DNA from: Euglena gracilis
Lineage: Eukaryota > Euglenida > Euglenophyceae > Euglenales
Reading direction: 5' to 3'
Length of the DNA: 64,000 nt
Assembly (NCBI GenBank): GCA_039621445.1
Contig: CP154954.1
Coordinates: 49,765,847 to 49,829,846, forward strand
Positions 24,033-35,800 of the stretch are shown here, in pieces. The notes beneath the pieces are model-generated. The model did no database searches. It was not told where the DNA came from and saw nothing but the letters and a program-made list of their open reading frames with translations. The stretch's first letter is position 1, and every line of letters begins with the position of its first letter. Position numbers and translations under genes: made by a program.

Positions 24033-24190
24033 GGCCCAACCCTAACCCTAACCCTAACCCTAACCCTAACCCCAACCCCAACCCCAACCCCAACCCCAAC
24101 CCCAACCCCAACCCAAACCGTAACCCTAACCTTAATCCTAACCCTATCCCTAACCCTAACCTTAAACCTAACCCTAACTCTAACCCCCAT
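24033..24190. repeat. Interstitial telomere-type CCCTAA repeats
   Basis: About 155 bp of CCCTAA and CCCCAA hexamers with scattered variants (CCGTAA, CCTTAA). The C-rich strand is on +. It is degenerate and lies mid-window, so it is an interstitial telomeric sequence and not a chromosome end. It indicates a TTAGGG-type telomere. Short CCCTAACCCTA motifs recur near 24,493 and 24,925. Confidence 0.9.
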
Positions 24191-24414
24191 CCGAGCCTCA
24201 AATGACAAAATCCCTTCTGTGTTGGCAACATACTCGGGGGCTAAGTCGTTTTTGTGGCTCACTTTGGCATAGGCGGGGGGGCTCCGCCCCCCCCCCCCCG
24301 CACCCCCCCCCTCGAATACCAAAATCCCTTCCATGTTGGCAATATACTTGGAGGGCTAAGTCTTTTTTTGTGCAAATTTTGACTTATATTGAAAATCCAA
24401 TGGGGAGAGGTGCT

Positions 24415-25020
24415 TTTGGGTTCGCTGGGAACGTTGTAGAGACCAATCTAACACCGTTGAGCGGGAAATAATCTGCTGTTTGGACAAGAATTGTAACCCT
24501 AACCCTACTCCTTCAAATAACCTCATAAACTCTGTTTGGCCACAGTGAAACGACATCATGAAATCCTTTGCCAGCAATAAAAAACTGAAAATTAAAAGAA
24601 TTAAAAAAAAGAATTAAAAAATAAATAAACCAAAGAATAAATAAAAACAACCAAAACACAAAAAAAAACAAAAGAAAAGTCATGTATAATGACATCATCT
24701 GGGGCGTGATAAATTGGCCCCTACAAGGTACCAGCTACCCCAAAGAGCCGCCCAACTAGGGCTAATACACATGGGGGGACCCTCGCTCGGCGCCTTCGGC
24801 GCCTCGCTTGGGTCCCCCCATGTTTTAAACCCTAGTTGGGCAGCTCTTTGGGTTCGCTGGGTACCTTGTAGAGACCAATCTAACAACGTTGAGCGGGAAA
24901 TATTCTGCTGTTTGGATAAAGATCGTAACCCTAACCCTACTCCTTCAAATAACTCATGAATTATTTTTGGCCACAGTGAAATACAATCAGGAAATTCTTT
25001 TGCAGTAATAAAAAAAATAA
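24415..25020. repeat. Duplicated block with a central 148-bp inverted repeat
   Basis: A block starting TTTGGGTTCGCTGGG and including 'GAGACCAATCTAACA', 'TTGAGCGGGAAATA' and 'CCTAACCCTACTCCTTC' occurs at about 24,415-24,600 and 24,846-25,020. Between them, 24,725-24,872 is a near-perfect long inverted repeat centred on GGCGCCTTCGGCGCC (24,789-24,803), with arms of about 65 nt ending in GGTACC. No ORF. It could be a foldback transposon or a structured RNA. Confidence 0.75.
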
Positions 25021-25107
25021 AAAATTAAAAATTAAAAAATAAATTAAAATTAAACAATAAATAAATAGAACGGTGGTTTGCAGAACAGTGCTCGGACAGT
25101 CATGGGA

Positions 25108-25372
25108 GGTTGGGTCGCGGTCGGCCGCGGCCGGCCGCGGCCGAACCACATCGATTTTTTGACGATAAAAAATTCGGTTGGTTGGGCCGCGGCCGGCCGC
25201 CCAACCCAAAAAAAAATTTGATTGGGCAGCGGCCGGCCGCGGCCCAACCAATTTAAAATTTTGAAAACCAAAATTCGCCGTGGTTGGGCCGCGGCATGCC
25301 GCGGCCCAACCAAAATTCTGTTTTGGTTGGGCGACGGCCGGCCGCGGCCGGCCGCGGCACCCACCTCCCACA
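25108..25372. repeat. GGTTGGGCCGCGGCC palindrome array, right
   Basis: Five palindromes at about 25,108, 25,178, 25,219, 25,283 and 25,325, cores such as GCCGCGGCCGGCCGCGGC or CCGCGGCATGCCGCGG bounded by GGTTGGG/CCCAACC, with AT-rich spacers. The spacing (40-70 bp) is irregular. Confidence 0.85.
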
Positions 25373-27140
25373 GACCAACCTCCCGTGACATCCCACCCCC
25401 AAAAAAAGCCTGCGGTCTGACGGGGGACCAGGATTGCGGTGGGGGGGTTTGATAGACATAGGGGGGGGGGTTGTTGGACAAGGGGGGGCTCTATGATGAT
25501 CCGAGACAAAACTGTATTTGAAGATGGAAATGCAGTCAAAATTGTTCAGACATTCTGAAAACTGTCCACACAGAACACCAAACTTCACTCTTTGCCCCGT
25601 TCAATTCAGTTCAGAACAGCAGCAGCAGCAGCAGAAAAGAACGCAGGTCAACAAAAAGAGAGGCAGATTTCTAATTAAGAGGTTGCAGGTGCTGCTGTTG
25701 TGTTGGTGAAAATGGACCTCTGAAAAAAAAGCCAAAATATCATTGGAAAACATAGCTGGCGTTTTTTTGTGTTTCTTTTTTCAAAAAAAAATGCTTTTTT
25801 AAGAAAATGGTTAAATTCGGTGGTTTCTCAAGAACCACGGGGGGGAGTAAAGGGTAGCAACTGGCTGGCTGGAAAAAGGTGGCTTGAAAAAAGGTCCTGA
25901 CTGGACCCCACCAGGGGGTGGGGTGAAGGGGGTTACAAGGACGGATGCAGATACGGGAGTGGATGCAAATACTGAAGCAAGGCAGATGACATCTCCACAG
26001 ATGACACCTCCTCGAATGTCGTTAAAACACATCCGAGGAGGTTTGAAAGCATCCTCCTACGGAGCCTCCTCCTACTGTGCCCAACCCTGCCGACTCCCCT
26101 CCTCCCCTGGGGGTCCACTGATATAAAGTTTATGCAGGCCCGGCACAGCTGGGCAGAGTCAAAAATTTTTGAAAATGCACCCAAGAATGGCCGAAAATGG
26201 TGTTTTTTGAGGGTTTCTTGGGGATTGCACCCCAAAATTTTGGCTGAAAAACTACAAATCGGCAGGACTTGGCCGTTTCTGCCGAGCATTGGGTGCCATT
26301 TTGGGTGCCTGCATCCACTCTAATACTTCCAACAACTCAAATACCTGCATCCACCACATCCACTGCAATACCTCCATCCACTCCAGTACCGTACCAACCT
26401 CACACCCACTCCCATATCTACATTCACTCCATCCACTCCTGTTCTTGCATCCACTCCATCCGTCAATGGTACCTTGCCCCCCCCCTCATTCCAAAAGAAC
26501 ACCCCTGTCCAATGACGGACAAGGGCATCCTGACCATCTAAATTGTCACCAGACACTTTTTGTACACAATCGGTGAACACAAATGCTCAATGAACGTCCG
26601 GTCTGATGGCCACAATAATATTTGTTGGGTTGGGGGGGTACCAAATGCTGGGGGGACGCCCTTTCCCCCCCATACGCAGTGCTGTGCAGCGCCCTGGACT
26701 TTCAGCTGGTGGACGACGGGTATAAGAAGCCGGCACTGGCAGTGGAGCGGCTGAAGGGAGGGCTTGGCTGGAGGGTTGGGGGGGCTGACAAAGGCGGGGC
26801 TGCCCCAGTCCAATCGGTGCCCCGGACACACCGGACTCCAAATTGGCCGCCTCCACACATGGTGGCGGGACCGTCTGGTCACCTTGCTAATGGATGGGTC
26901 GAGGGCAGTGGCATTGGGAAAACATGGGTGGAAATCCCTGTGAAAGACTCAGGTGGGGTGCTTTGCTTGGGCCTGCCTGCCGAAAACGGCGGTGTGGCGG
27001 AACAGCAAACAGCTTTGGCAAAAAAAATTGCTTTTTTGATGGCCACATGGGAGGTGGAACACACAATCGTTTTGCGACTCCTGAAAACAAATGGCCCCCC
27101 ACCCCCCTCCCACGGGTTTTTTTCAACACCAGAGGGGGCA
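25373..27140. other. Intergenic, no gene defended
   Basis: Contains a (CAG)6 run at 25,617-25,634 and imperfect ATCCACTCCA-type repeats at 26,310-26,470. A plus-strand frame at 26,622-27,308 is long, but overlapping minus-strand frames are similar and no domain is recognisable. I leave it unannotated. Confidence 0.5.
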
Positions 27141-28830
27141 TGCTTGTATGGGAATCTCAGAGGAGGGGGGTGGGGGGACCCCTCCAAAACTAGGGGGGGG
27201 TGGGGGGACCCCCCCTCCTACCACCAGTTTTCGGTTGCCGAACTTCTCCCCGTTGAGTGCAGAATTTCGGCCCTTTTTTGGGGGTCAAAAAATCAATTTT
27301 TTTTCTGAAATTTCTCAAAAATGGTCAGGAATCAAAAGAAATATCTGGAGACCCAAATTGAAGCCCTAAAATGCCCCATCTTACAGTGTTTTGATTTCCC
27401 CGCAACTTCCCGCCTAGCCCGAGTTAGGGCCATCTTTTGACCAATTTTGGCCATCTTGCCAAAATTTCACATTAAGCCTCAAGATACACACCCAGTGCGA
27501 AGCGCCAGAAGATTTTTTTTTGCCCCTGCAGAGGAGGAGGGGGGTGACCCCCTTGTAGGGGTAAACTGGGGGGGGGATCCCCCCCTGGTTTCAATCATCT
27601 CCATTTCACCCCAACTCATCACCAGGCCCGACTTATCCAGCTGCGAAGGGGTCCAAACTGGTAGGATTGGCCTGCCCCCCCCTCTTCCGACCAGGCTTCT
27701 TTTTAAGTCAGCAGAACCCCCCCCCCCGGGGGGAGGGGGGGTCGGTGGGGGGGTACGGGCCGGACCCCCCCGGGGGGGGTGGGGGTCCCGCGCCGGAGGC
27801 GCTGGGTATACCTTTTCGGCGCGAAGCGCCGAAAATTTTTGGAAATCGCCTTTAGCGGGCCCGATTTTGGGGGGGGTCCCGGCCCCCCCCCCCCAGGGGG
27901 GGGGGTCCCGCGCCACCCTGGGTGGGTGGGGGGGGACCCCCCCCCTCCCCCCCCCGGGGGTCTTAAAAAGAAGCCTGCTTCCGACTCTGCCATTTCGCCG
28001 GGGTCCAAAAATCGGTCAAAATTGATTTTTCAAAAATATCTCGAGAAAGTGTACATTATTTCTGGAAATATCGGTCTGGTGAAATATACCCTCTATCACC
28101 CCCCATTCACCGCCTGGCGTGTTTCGGCGCGCTTTTGCGGCCCAGAACGGCCATTTTTGGGGTGTTTTTTTGGCAAAAAAATCGATTTTTCAAAAACATC
28201 TCTACAATGAAGCAAAATCAAAGAAAATGTCCGGAGAGCAAAAATGAAGCCCTTGGATTGCCCTTTCCAACCATGCTTTACCTTTCCCCTAACTCTTCGT
28301 GTAGCCCGAGTTTACGGCCATTTTTCGGCCAATTTTTGCCCACTTTTGGGGCCATTTTGGGCTGTTTTCGGGGTCCAAAATCGAACTGTCCAAAATATCT
28401 GGATAATGAAACAAAATCAAAGGAAATGTTCGGAGATCTAAATTGAAGCCCTTACAATGCCCAACCTAACAATATTTTGATTTCCCCGCAACTCCTCGCC
28501 TAGCCCGAAATATGGCCGAAAAATCGAAAAAAGAATTTTTGCCCGAAACTATGTTTTTTTGGCCTCCTGGACCCGGAAAAGCTTTTTTGAGCCAAAAAAC
28601 AAGCGTTTTTCGACCCCCCGGCCCCTGTTTTAGCCCCGAGGGGGGGGGGTCGGACCCGCCCCCCCCCCCCGTCGGGGCCACCTCAGGAACCCGCGGATTA
28701 TCACCATCATCCCATCTCCGTTCCCGGATTTTTCTTTCAGTCGCGAGCGACTGGATTTCTAGTTTCCCCATAGGTTTTGCCCAGGGGTAAGCTTCGCTCT
28801 TACCCATAAAGGGATAAGAGCTCAGTGACC
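27141..28830. repeat. Dispersed 'TCCGGAGA..AAATTGAAGCCC' repeat family
   Basis: Several diverged segments contain 'CTGAAATTTCTCAAAAATGG', 'TGGAGACC..AAATTGAAGCCC', 'TTTTGATTTCCCCGCAACT' and 'GCCTAGCCCGAGTTA'. Related segments are at 15,000-15,250, 16,020-16,200 and 53,100-53,400. The right part (28,665-28,830) shares the CAGTCGCGAGCGACTGG palindrome with 14,930 and ends with the inverse of the 14,775-14,822 block (GCTCTTATCCCTTTATGGG), suggesting a large element bounded by that inverted repeat. Confidence 0.65.
27692..27977 (+). mobile_element. 286-bp hAT-type MITE, CAGGCTTCTTTTTAAG ends
   Basis: Perfect 16-bp TIR CAGGCTTCTTTTTAAG / CTTAAAAAGAAGCCTG and a perfect 8-bp TSD CTTCCGAC (27,684-27,691 and 27,978-27,985). 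CAGG-type ends and an 8-bp TSD are hallmarks of hAT. The interior is G/C homopolymers around a GGCGCGAAGCGCC palindrome and GCGCCGGAGGCGC. There is no coding capacity. It is inserted in the 'AAATTGAAGCCC' dispersed repeat. Confidence 0.93.
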
Positions 28831-29017
28831 CCTGCCGCCACCTACCTCACTTCTGCGCGGCTTCCCATACAACCCTGCCCGACAAGCCCGGTCATTGGAC
28901 AAGGGGGGGGAGGGGTCGGATCGGGAGTGCCTTGGAGTGGCTGCCCAGGCAAGCAACCCCCCCCCCCCCCGAGGTGGGGTCGGCACCCGACTAAAATACG
29001 GCCTGCTCAGGGTTCCC

Positions 29018-29510
29018 CAGGGCAGAACAGGAAGGCCTGGTGGGGGGGTTGACCCCCCACCTGGGAGGTGGGGGGGGTAGGTCGTCGACCCCCCCCACCC
29101 ACCACAGCATTTTCACAAATTTTGGGAAACGGGGATTTTGGCAGGGGAAATTTTTGATTTTTTTTTTGAAAAATGAACCCAAAATACATTCTTTAATTCT
29201 TTCGATGGACCACATTTTTTCACAAAAAAAATCTCAAAAAATTTCAGGTTTAAAAATTGGTAATTCGGAGGAGAGGGGTGAAAAAAAACGAAGGTCAAAA
29301 AACTGGACCAAATTTTGGCACAGTCAATTTTTACTGACATTTTTTCAAAGGCGCCAGGAAAATTTCTTGGGGTCCAAAAATTGGTGCTCCTGGAAATACG
29401 GGAAGAGGTGGTGTTGGAACCCCACCCCCCCCAACATGCAGGGGGTGGGGGGTGGTCGACCCCCCCCCTCCCACCAGCCTGGCTGTTCGGCGGATTCCCG
29501 TTCTGCCCTG
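29018..29510. mobile_element. 493-bp hAT-type element, CAGGGCAGAAC ends
   Basis: TIR CAGGGCAGAACAGGAA / CAGGGCAGAACGGGAA with a perfect 8-bp TSD GGGTTCCC (29,010-29,017 and 29,511-29,518). The interior includes 'CTCCTGGAAATACGGGAAG', which also occurs at 39,757-39,777 inside the 37,972 element of the same family. A short likely relative (33,858-33,982) has the ends but no clear TSD. Confidence 0.9.
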
Positions 29511-29518
29511 GGGTTCCC

Positions 29519-30258
29519 TGGATTGCCTGGGAACTACCAGGCAGGCACCCCCCTCCCCCCAGGGGGGTCGGTCCTGCCTGGTCGCGGGCCAATAAGCGCC
29601 CAAAAATGGCCTTTTCTGGGCTTCCGGTGCCTTCGGCACCAGAAGTGCCTGGCCAAATGCCCAGGCACTTTTGCCATGTGCCCCCCCTCCGGGGGGGGGG
29701 GGGTTGATTTGGGTGTTTTGGAGTGCCTGCCCTGGTGGGCAGCCCGTCCTTCCCCGGGGTGGGGACGGCACCGCCTTAAAATTCAGCCTGCTTTCGCTGT
29801 GGCGCGGGCATAATTTTGCCATTTTTTCCCCTGAAGAAATATGGAACAATATCATTTTTTCAGCGGTCTTTCAGCAATTTTTCAAAGAAAAAAATGTTGG
29901 AAACATCCAATTGCTTTTGGGGCGTTTTTTAGGGGGGCCATGATAAAAAATTGTGACCCCCAGGCAGGGAGGGGGGAGGGGGGCAGTCTCAATGCGAAGC
30001 CTAACATATCGGCTGCTCTTGGCGGGGCTCGGGCTGGTCATTGAAAACACACCACAGTTGTGAGGCACCGAAGCTGGACTGGGTCGATCCAGTTTCAATT
30101 CGAGGAGCGGGTGTAGTTTGCTGAGCAACGCTGGGGAAAAAAGCGCCGGGGATGGCCCGCTTTCCCAGAGACCCTTTCAAACTTCCGCGCAAGATTTGAT
30201 TAGGTCACCAATTGTGGTCCCCCCGTGGAAGCTCTCAGGTAGCTGCAATCTTAAAACT
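29519..30258. other. Degenerate CAGG-type element ends, no gene
   Basis: Contains core features of the 296-bp family (GCCTTCGGCACCAGAAG hairpin, GGCAGGCACCCCC, 'TTAAAATTCAGCCTG' at 29,789) but no matching TSD, so boundaries are not called. 29,950-30,258 shows no recognisable gene. Confidence 0.5.
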
Positions 30259-30266
30259 CTCCCCAC

Positions 30267-30562
30267 CATGCTTGTGCTTACCGACCGGGGGGGGGGGGTG
30301 CTATAGGGTGCCTGCCCCTAGCAGGCACACCCCCCCCGGGGGGGATAGGGGTCCGGGGGGGACCCAGAAAATTTTCATTGAAAATGGCCTTTTCTGGGCC
30401 CCTGGCGCCTTCGGCGCCGGGGTCAGAGGGGGGTGCCTGCTAGGGGCAGGCACCCCCCAAAACCCTACCCCCCTAGGGGGGGGGGGGTTGGATTGGGTGC
30501 TATGGGGTGCCTGCCCCTAGCACCCCCCCCGTGGGGTAGGCACCCGACTAAGCACAAGCCTG
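30267..30562. mobile_element. 296-bp hAT-type MITE
   Basis: Ends CATGCTTGTGCTTA and CAGGCTTGTGCTTA (inverted; 13 of 14) with a perfect 8-bp TSD CTCCCCAC (30,259-30,266 and 30,563-30,570). The interior has nested GGTGCCTGCCCCTAGCAGGC hairpins and CTTCGGCGCC, as in the 10,665 element, which has nearly the same length. Confidence 0.92.
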
Positions 30563-30570
30563 CTCCCCAC

Positions 30571-32664
30571 AAAACTGATCTAAAAAACAAAACAAAACAA
30601 AACAATTCTTTGGCAATACATTTGACATTGTTTGCCGAAAAAAATGGTGCCCATTTGGATTTTTGCAGTGACAACCTTTGCCAAAATGATGCAGGAATAT
30701 TTAGGTTTTCGTTTTGGGAATCCAAACGCTTCAAATGTGGCCCACCCACAAACAACGCCGATGCAGGGAGAGCAGCCCGGCCACCAAACAGGGTCGGAAA
30801 ATATTGGAGCTATAAATACGGAGGCCATAATACGAAGCCCAATTGGTTGTTGATTTGGGACGCCAGAGGGACGAGGCGGGCGTCTTGGCAAAGCCAATGC
30901 ACCCGCCAGTAGCCCGCTTCTGAGCGTGCGGGTGCGAGAAGATTGACGCAGTGGCAGAGGAAGCAGTCCTTCGCTTGGTTGGCAGAAACACTGCAGAACT
31001 TCCCCCCCTCCAAACCCAAGCACGGCAACACCACAGTCAGTGAGGCCGATTATTGACATGGCAAGAGGATTTCTTACAAACCCGAGGTTTTGGCAGGGGG
31101 GAGGGTTCACTTTTATCCTGCCAGCTGGATGGGAAGGGCACTGGTTGGACCTCATCGGGGGGGGGGGGGGGGCAGGTGGGGACCTTGCTGGTTCCCAGGG
31201 CCCAACAAAAAGGCACATCTCCAGACAAGTTGGAATTTGTTTTCAAATTTCAAATTTCTGAAATAAACCCCCCATGTCGTTGACACCGTTCCTCGTGTCA
31301 ATGGCACATTTCCAGAATATAAATGTGTCTTGTACAAAAAGGTGGGGAATAATGACGGGGCGGTTGCTAAACAAAAAAAAAACCTCCCATCCCAGCACAT
31401 CCACTCACAAGAAAAATGGCGCAACGCAACCACCATCTTTTGACCATATTTTGGCAAAAAAAAATGGTCAACATTGAGAGAAAAAAGTGATTCCTGGCCT
31501 CCTTGGGTCATCGCCCAACCACCCAACAGGTAAAAAAATGCGTATTTTCGACCTTTTTAATTTTTTTTTGACTTGGACCCTCGGACCTACCGGCGACTGG
31601 TGGGGGGAGTGAGACCTCCCCCCTACCACTGGGATGGGGGTGGGGGGTCGACCCCATGTCTGGCTCTCTTAGTGATGTTAAAGGCCTACGCGTCTTCCTT
31701 TTTGTTCGCGGTTCAGATGAGTCCCAAATTCCAGAGAAGGAAACGTGGTGCGATGCCCTCCACAAGTCCTCGTCAGGGGGGTGGGGGTCGGGCTGAGTGT
31801 GTACCCCAGAGGGGTTTTTTGCGAAGCACCGATTTTGACCGCAAAATTGATCCCGATAAAGTTGGTCCCCCGGAATTCCCTTCCCCGGGGATGGGGGATG
31901 GGGTTACCTCCTGCGTGGGTCACCCCCCCCAGAATTTAAGAAAGTCCCTGTTTGGGACCCCAGATTCCAAACAGCTTGAACATTCCAACAACATAATGGA
32001 AAGACCCCCTCCAACCAGGATCACCCTCTAACCCCCCCAAAAAACCTGGCGGGGTGGAACTAACGTTTGGCCTTGCACCCCCCCCCCACCAGGCTTTTTG
32101 GGCCCTTTTTTCAGCGTCGTAAGGGAATTTTGCCCAAAAAAGGGGGGGTGCCAATTTACTGGAACCATCTCCCCCCCCCCCCGCTATGGAAGGGGGGTTT
32201 TATTTCCAAGGGACAATACCAATCTGAAAGACCCTCGTGTGTTTCAATCCCCCGGGGGAGGTTAAAGGGGATGCCCCGCCCCACAGCAGTTGGCATCGAA
32301 CAAGCGAGTGGCTTGGTGGCAACCTTCTGTGCTTCTGGGAGGGGGCCCGCAGTGGACTTTCCAACGTCACAAGTCGGCGAGGGCCCAAAATGACAACTTC
32401 TCTGGGGCCTCATGGACTTCTGGGGGGGGGGCAAAGAATTTCGGTACTTTCTCGTCAACCAGACCGCCGGGGGGGGGGGGGGAGCCCCCCAAAACCAGTC
32501 AGCAGGTTGAAAAACAAATGTGGGTGAAAGACACACAACGGAAGGATGGACACTGGCCTGAATCTTGGTGGCAAGCGAAATCCAGCGAAACAACAAGAAA
32601 GAGGGGCAGAAAAGCATTCTGGGTTCAGGGTTCTCTTTGTTCTCTTTGTGCACAACAATGGTTT
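30571..32664. other. Intergenic, no gene defended
   Basis: Open frames on both strands at 30,580-31,220 overlap heavily. 31,560-32,200 is rich in C and G tracts. None shows a domain or a supported splice pair. Confidence 0.5.
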
Positions 32665-32872
32665 GTGCTAGTGTGTGTCGGTGTGTGTGTGTGCGTGGGT
32701 GGGTGGGTGGGTGGGTGGGTGGGTGGGTGTGGGTGTAGGTGTGGGTGTGTGTGTGGGTGGGTGGGTGGGTGGGTGGGTGGGTGGGTGTGTGTGTGTGTGT
32801 GTGTGTGTGTGAGTGAGTGAGTGAGTGAGTGAATGAGTGAGTGAGTGAGTGAGTGTGTGCGTGTGTACGTCG
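32665..32872. repeat. GTGTGGGTGGGTG / GTGAGT microsatellite
   Basis: About 200 bp of GT, GGGT and GAGT repeats. It creates His/Thr-rich and Val/Cys/Gly-rich spurious frames. Confidence 0.95.
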
Positions 32873-35800
32873 GCAGGTTGCCACTAGCGAGGGTTAGCAT
32901 CTGGAGGGTCCAAACATCTTATGAGCCTCTGTGCCCACGGGATCTTGGGGTCACACCATTGCTTACTGACTTTCTGGCGAGAGGGGGATCACTCCCCAGT
33001 TTCAAAACACCACTCACCCACTTCACCCCTGGAGTGAGGCGTCGATCACTCTGGCCACTCGTGCCATCACGTGGGGTTTTCAGCCAGTACTGGCTCCAAT
33101 GGAGGGGGGATCTGAGCCAAAAACTTATCAGTCACTGTGAAAAAGCAGCCCGTCACCCCCCGGACACACATTGAGCAATGGTGTGCTTGGGACCCTCGAG
33201 ACCATCCCTTCGAGAGGATTAAAACCTTCGATGGGGCGGTTGGGTTAGAAAAGATTGCTGAAGCGTTGGCGGACACTGCCAACAAACACAACATTGGTTG
33301 GGGATTGCCCAGGTTCAGGGTGATGCAGTGCCCAATGACCACCAGCGCACAAGGAATTAAATGATTGACATGATGGTGACTGTGAAGACCAACCATACAT
33401 TTTCTATTTGGCACCTGTGCGTTTTGGCCAATTGAGAATATGATCCAAAGGCAGCTCTTTGCAACAACCAACAACTGCCACAGCCACAACTACGTACATG
33501 AGCGCCGCTGGGGAAAATGGAAAAACCTGCAAAAAGGCGGCATACATGGATGCATTTTCATACAACCTCAAAAAAAACCAGCCTCATTTTGGTCCTGACC
33601 TGCAAGCTGCGACCAGGGGGGTGGTCGTTAGACCCCCCCCTCACTTGCAACCTGCGACCGGGGGGTGGTCGTTAAAGTGGGGTGGTCGCACGACAAAGGG
33701 GGGAGCACTTACCAACAACTAATGATAACCAGTGATTGTGTCCAACCAACACCCCCCTCTGCTCTTATCCCTATGACCAATGACCACCATTTGACAAAAA
33801 GTGCAAAAGAGGGGGAAAATTGACCTTTGGGGGGGTCCCAGGAGAACCCCCCCCCTCCAGAGCAGAACCGGGAAGGCCTGGTGGGGGGAGGGTGGTCGAC
33901 CCGGGAAAGATTTTTGGGGGTCGAAAATTGTTGCTCCGGAAAGACGGGGGCTGGCCGAATGGCCGATTCCCGTTCTGCCCTGCCCCTGCCCCCCAGGTCC
34001 CCCCTGGCCTCCACCCATGTCGCAACCTCGACTTCTGTGTGGGGTCGGGGGGCTGAGCAACCCCCACCACAGCAGGCACGGGCAGCTGGTCAGCCCAACA
34101 ATATACAGCCTGGGCTGGGGGCAGTGCCCATGTCGCCTCTGCAATGCTTCCGCTGGGACGCGCCACTGTGTCACGGTGGGGCATGCGGACCCCGTGGAGC
34201 CCTGCGGCGTCTATATCTGGGCGGCACCGAAGGTCACCTCCGGGCAGCGGCTCACCCCTCCCCCAAGACGACGAAAAGGAACCGTCCTGGCTCAGGAGGA
34301 CTTGGCATCCCCGAGCCGACCACCGGTGTGGGCGGGACACAGTGCTGCGGTGGCACTGGCGTGCTGCGTTCCCACCGGGATGCAATGCAGTGGGAGGCAG
34401 CAACAGTGGACGGGTGGGGAGGGAGGGGAGGGGCGGCGGCCCCAGGTCACAACTGTGGGGGTGGCCGCAAACATGGGACGAATTTCGTCTGCCAAATTAC
34501 AGAAAATGAAAAAGAGTGCTGAGCCCCGGCAGGGCTGCAATCCAGGAGGCCGTATTCTGGAGCCCCTCTCTGACGAGAGTGGCTCAAATTCCTCAAATTT
34601 GCCATGGAGCCTGCTCGAGCAAAAGCTTCTTCTTAAAACCCCACCATCCGGGGTCCCCCCTCGACCAGGGTGGAACGGGACCCCCCGTGATTTTGGGCTG
34701 TTTGACGGCACTTGTTGAAAAATTTCCGGTGCAATGCGCCGGAAAAATTTAAGCCCCCCTCAGGGGGGTTCTTACAGTTAAAACGAAGCATGCCCTTAGG
34801 CGGCGCATCTCGCGCTTAAGCTTTTTTTCGTTGTCGATGTGCGCTAATGCGCACATCGACATTCTTTACGAAATTGACAAGATGTGATCCCAATAACCCA
34901 AAAATGTGAGCAGGATGTGATGGGGTGCAGGCTTTTTTTACGAACCCCGGGGAAGCCTTCGGCGCCGGGGTTGTGCCAGGGCACTTTTGGCCGTGTGCCC
35001 TACCCCCTGGGGGGGGTCGGATTTGGAGTGCCTTGGAGTGCCTGCCCAGGCAGGCACCCCCCCCCCCGGGGTGGGGTCAGCACCCGACTAAAATACGCGG
35101 GCCCCTGGACATGGAGATGGAAGCAGGGGCTTTGGCAAATAAGGTGCCTGAGGGCAAGCGTCAATACAGCACATGGTATACACAACACCCAGCAGGCGTG
35201 TTTAGAACCCTGCAATGGCTGTTTCATTAGCTCAGGACATTGACTGAACGATTTGGTGAGGTGTGCCCAGGCCTGAAGCGATACCCTGAAATTTGGCTGT
35301 GTCAGAAATTGGTGGTCGTTGTGGCAAACAAGCAGATGGACGGTGTGCGCAAATGCGCACACCAACCGTTTGTGCACTTGTGAAAAGGACCACGTCTGCC
35401 AGCTGCATTTGATGTGTTTGTAAAATTGTACAAGTGGTTGGGTTGTGCAAATGCGAAAAACAGTCTGTCTGGCGGGTTTGCTCATCTGCACAGAACACTC
35501 ACTTGTGCAACTGAACACACGTGACATTCAGAGGGTGTGGCACTACTGCAGTTTGGAAATACTTAAATGCGAGGTATTTTGTAGAATTCAAACACAACAA
35601 AAGGACCAGCTTACGGGCTCGAATTTGGGCATCGGCAATTGAAGCTGTGAAAACCTTTATCTTAGCCCCTGCAACATCAAAACAACGTTTCCAGGGTTTA
35701 TCCTGCAAAACTTACCCCGCCCCCCCCCCCCTATGCTCAACGACCGGTAACCTCTGTCCTCTGACCGGGGGGGGGGGTCGTTGGACATAGGGTAATGACC

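Noticed and set aside
24033-24190. Chromosome end
   Set aside because: The repeats are degenerate and continue into complex sequence on both sides, so this is interstitial.
26622-27308. 228-codon plus-strand ORF
   Set aside because: No domain recognised, overlapped by minus-strand frames of similar quality, ends in dispersed repeat.
33858-33982. Short CAGAGCAGAACCGGG element as a full family member
   Set aside because: Ends resemble the 29,018 element, but the flanks (C-rich) give no trustworthy TSD.
33771-34718. ORFs of 120-305 codons in GC-rich DNA
   Set aside because: All six frames are unusually open in GC-rich sequence; no domain, and no consistent splice signals.
34929-35105. CAGGCTTTTTTTACG ... 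CCCCTG as a MITE
   Set aside because: The left end fits the family, but the right end and TSD do not.
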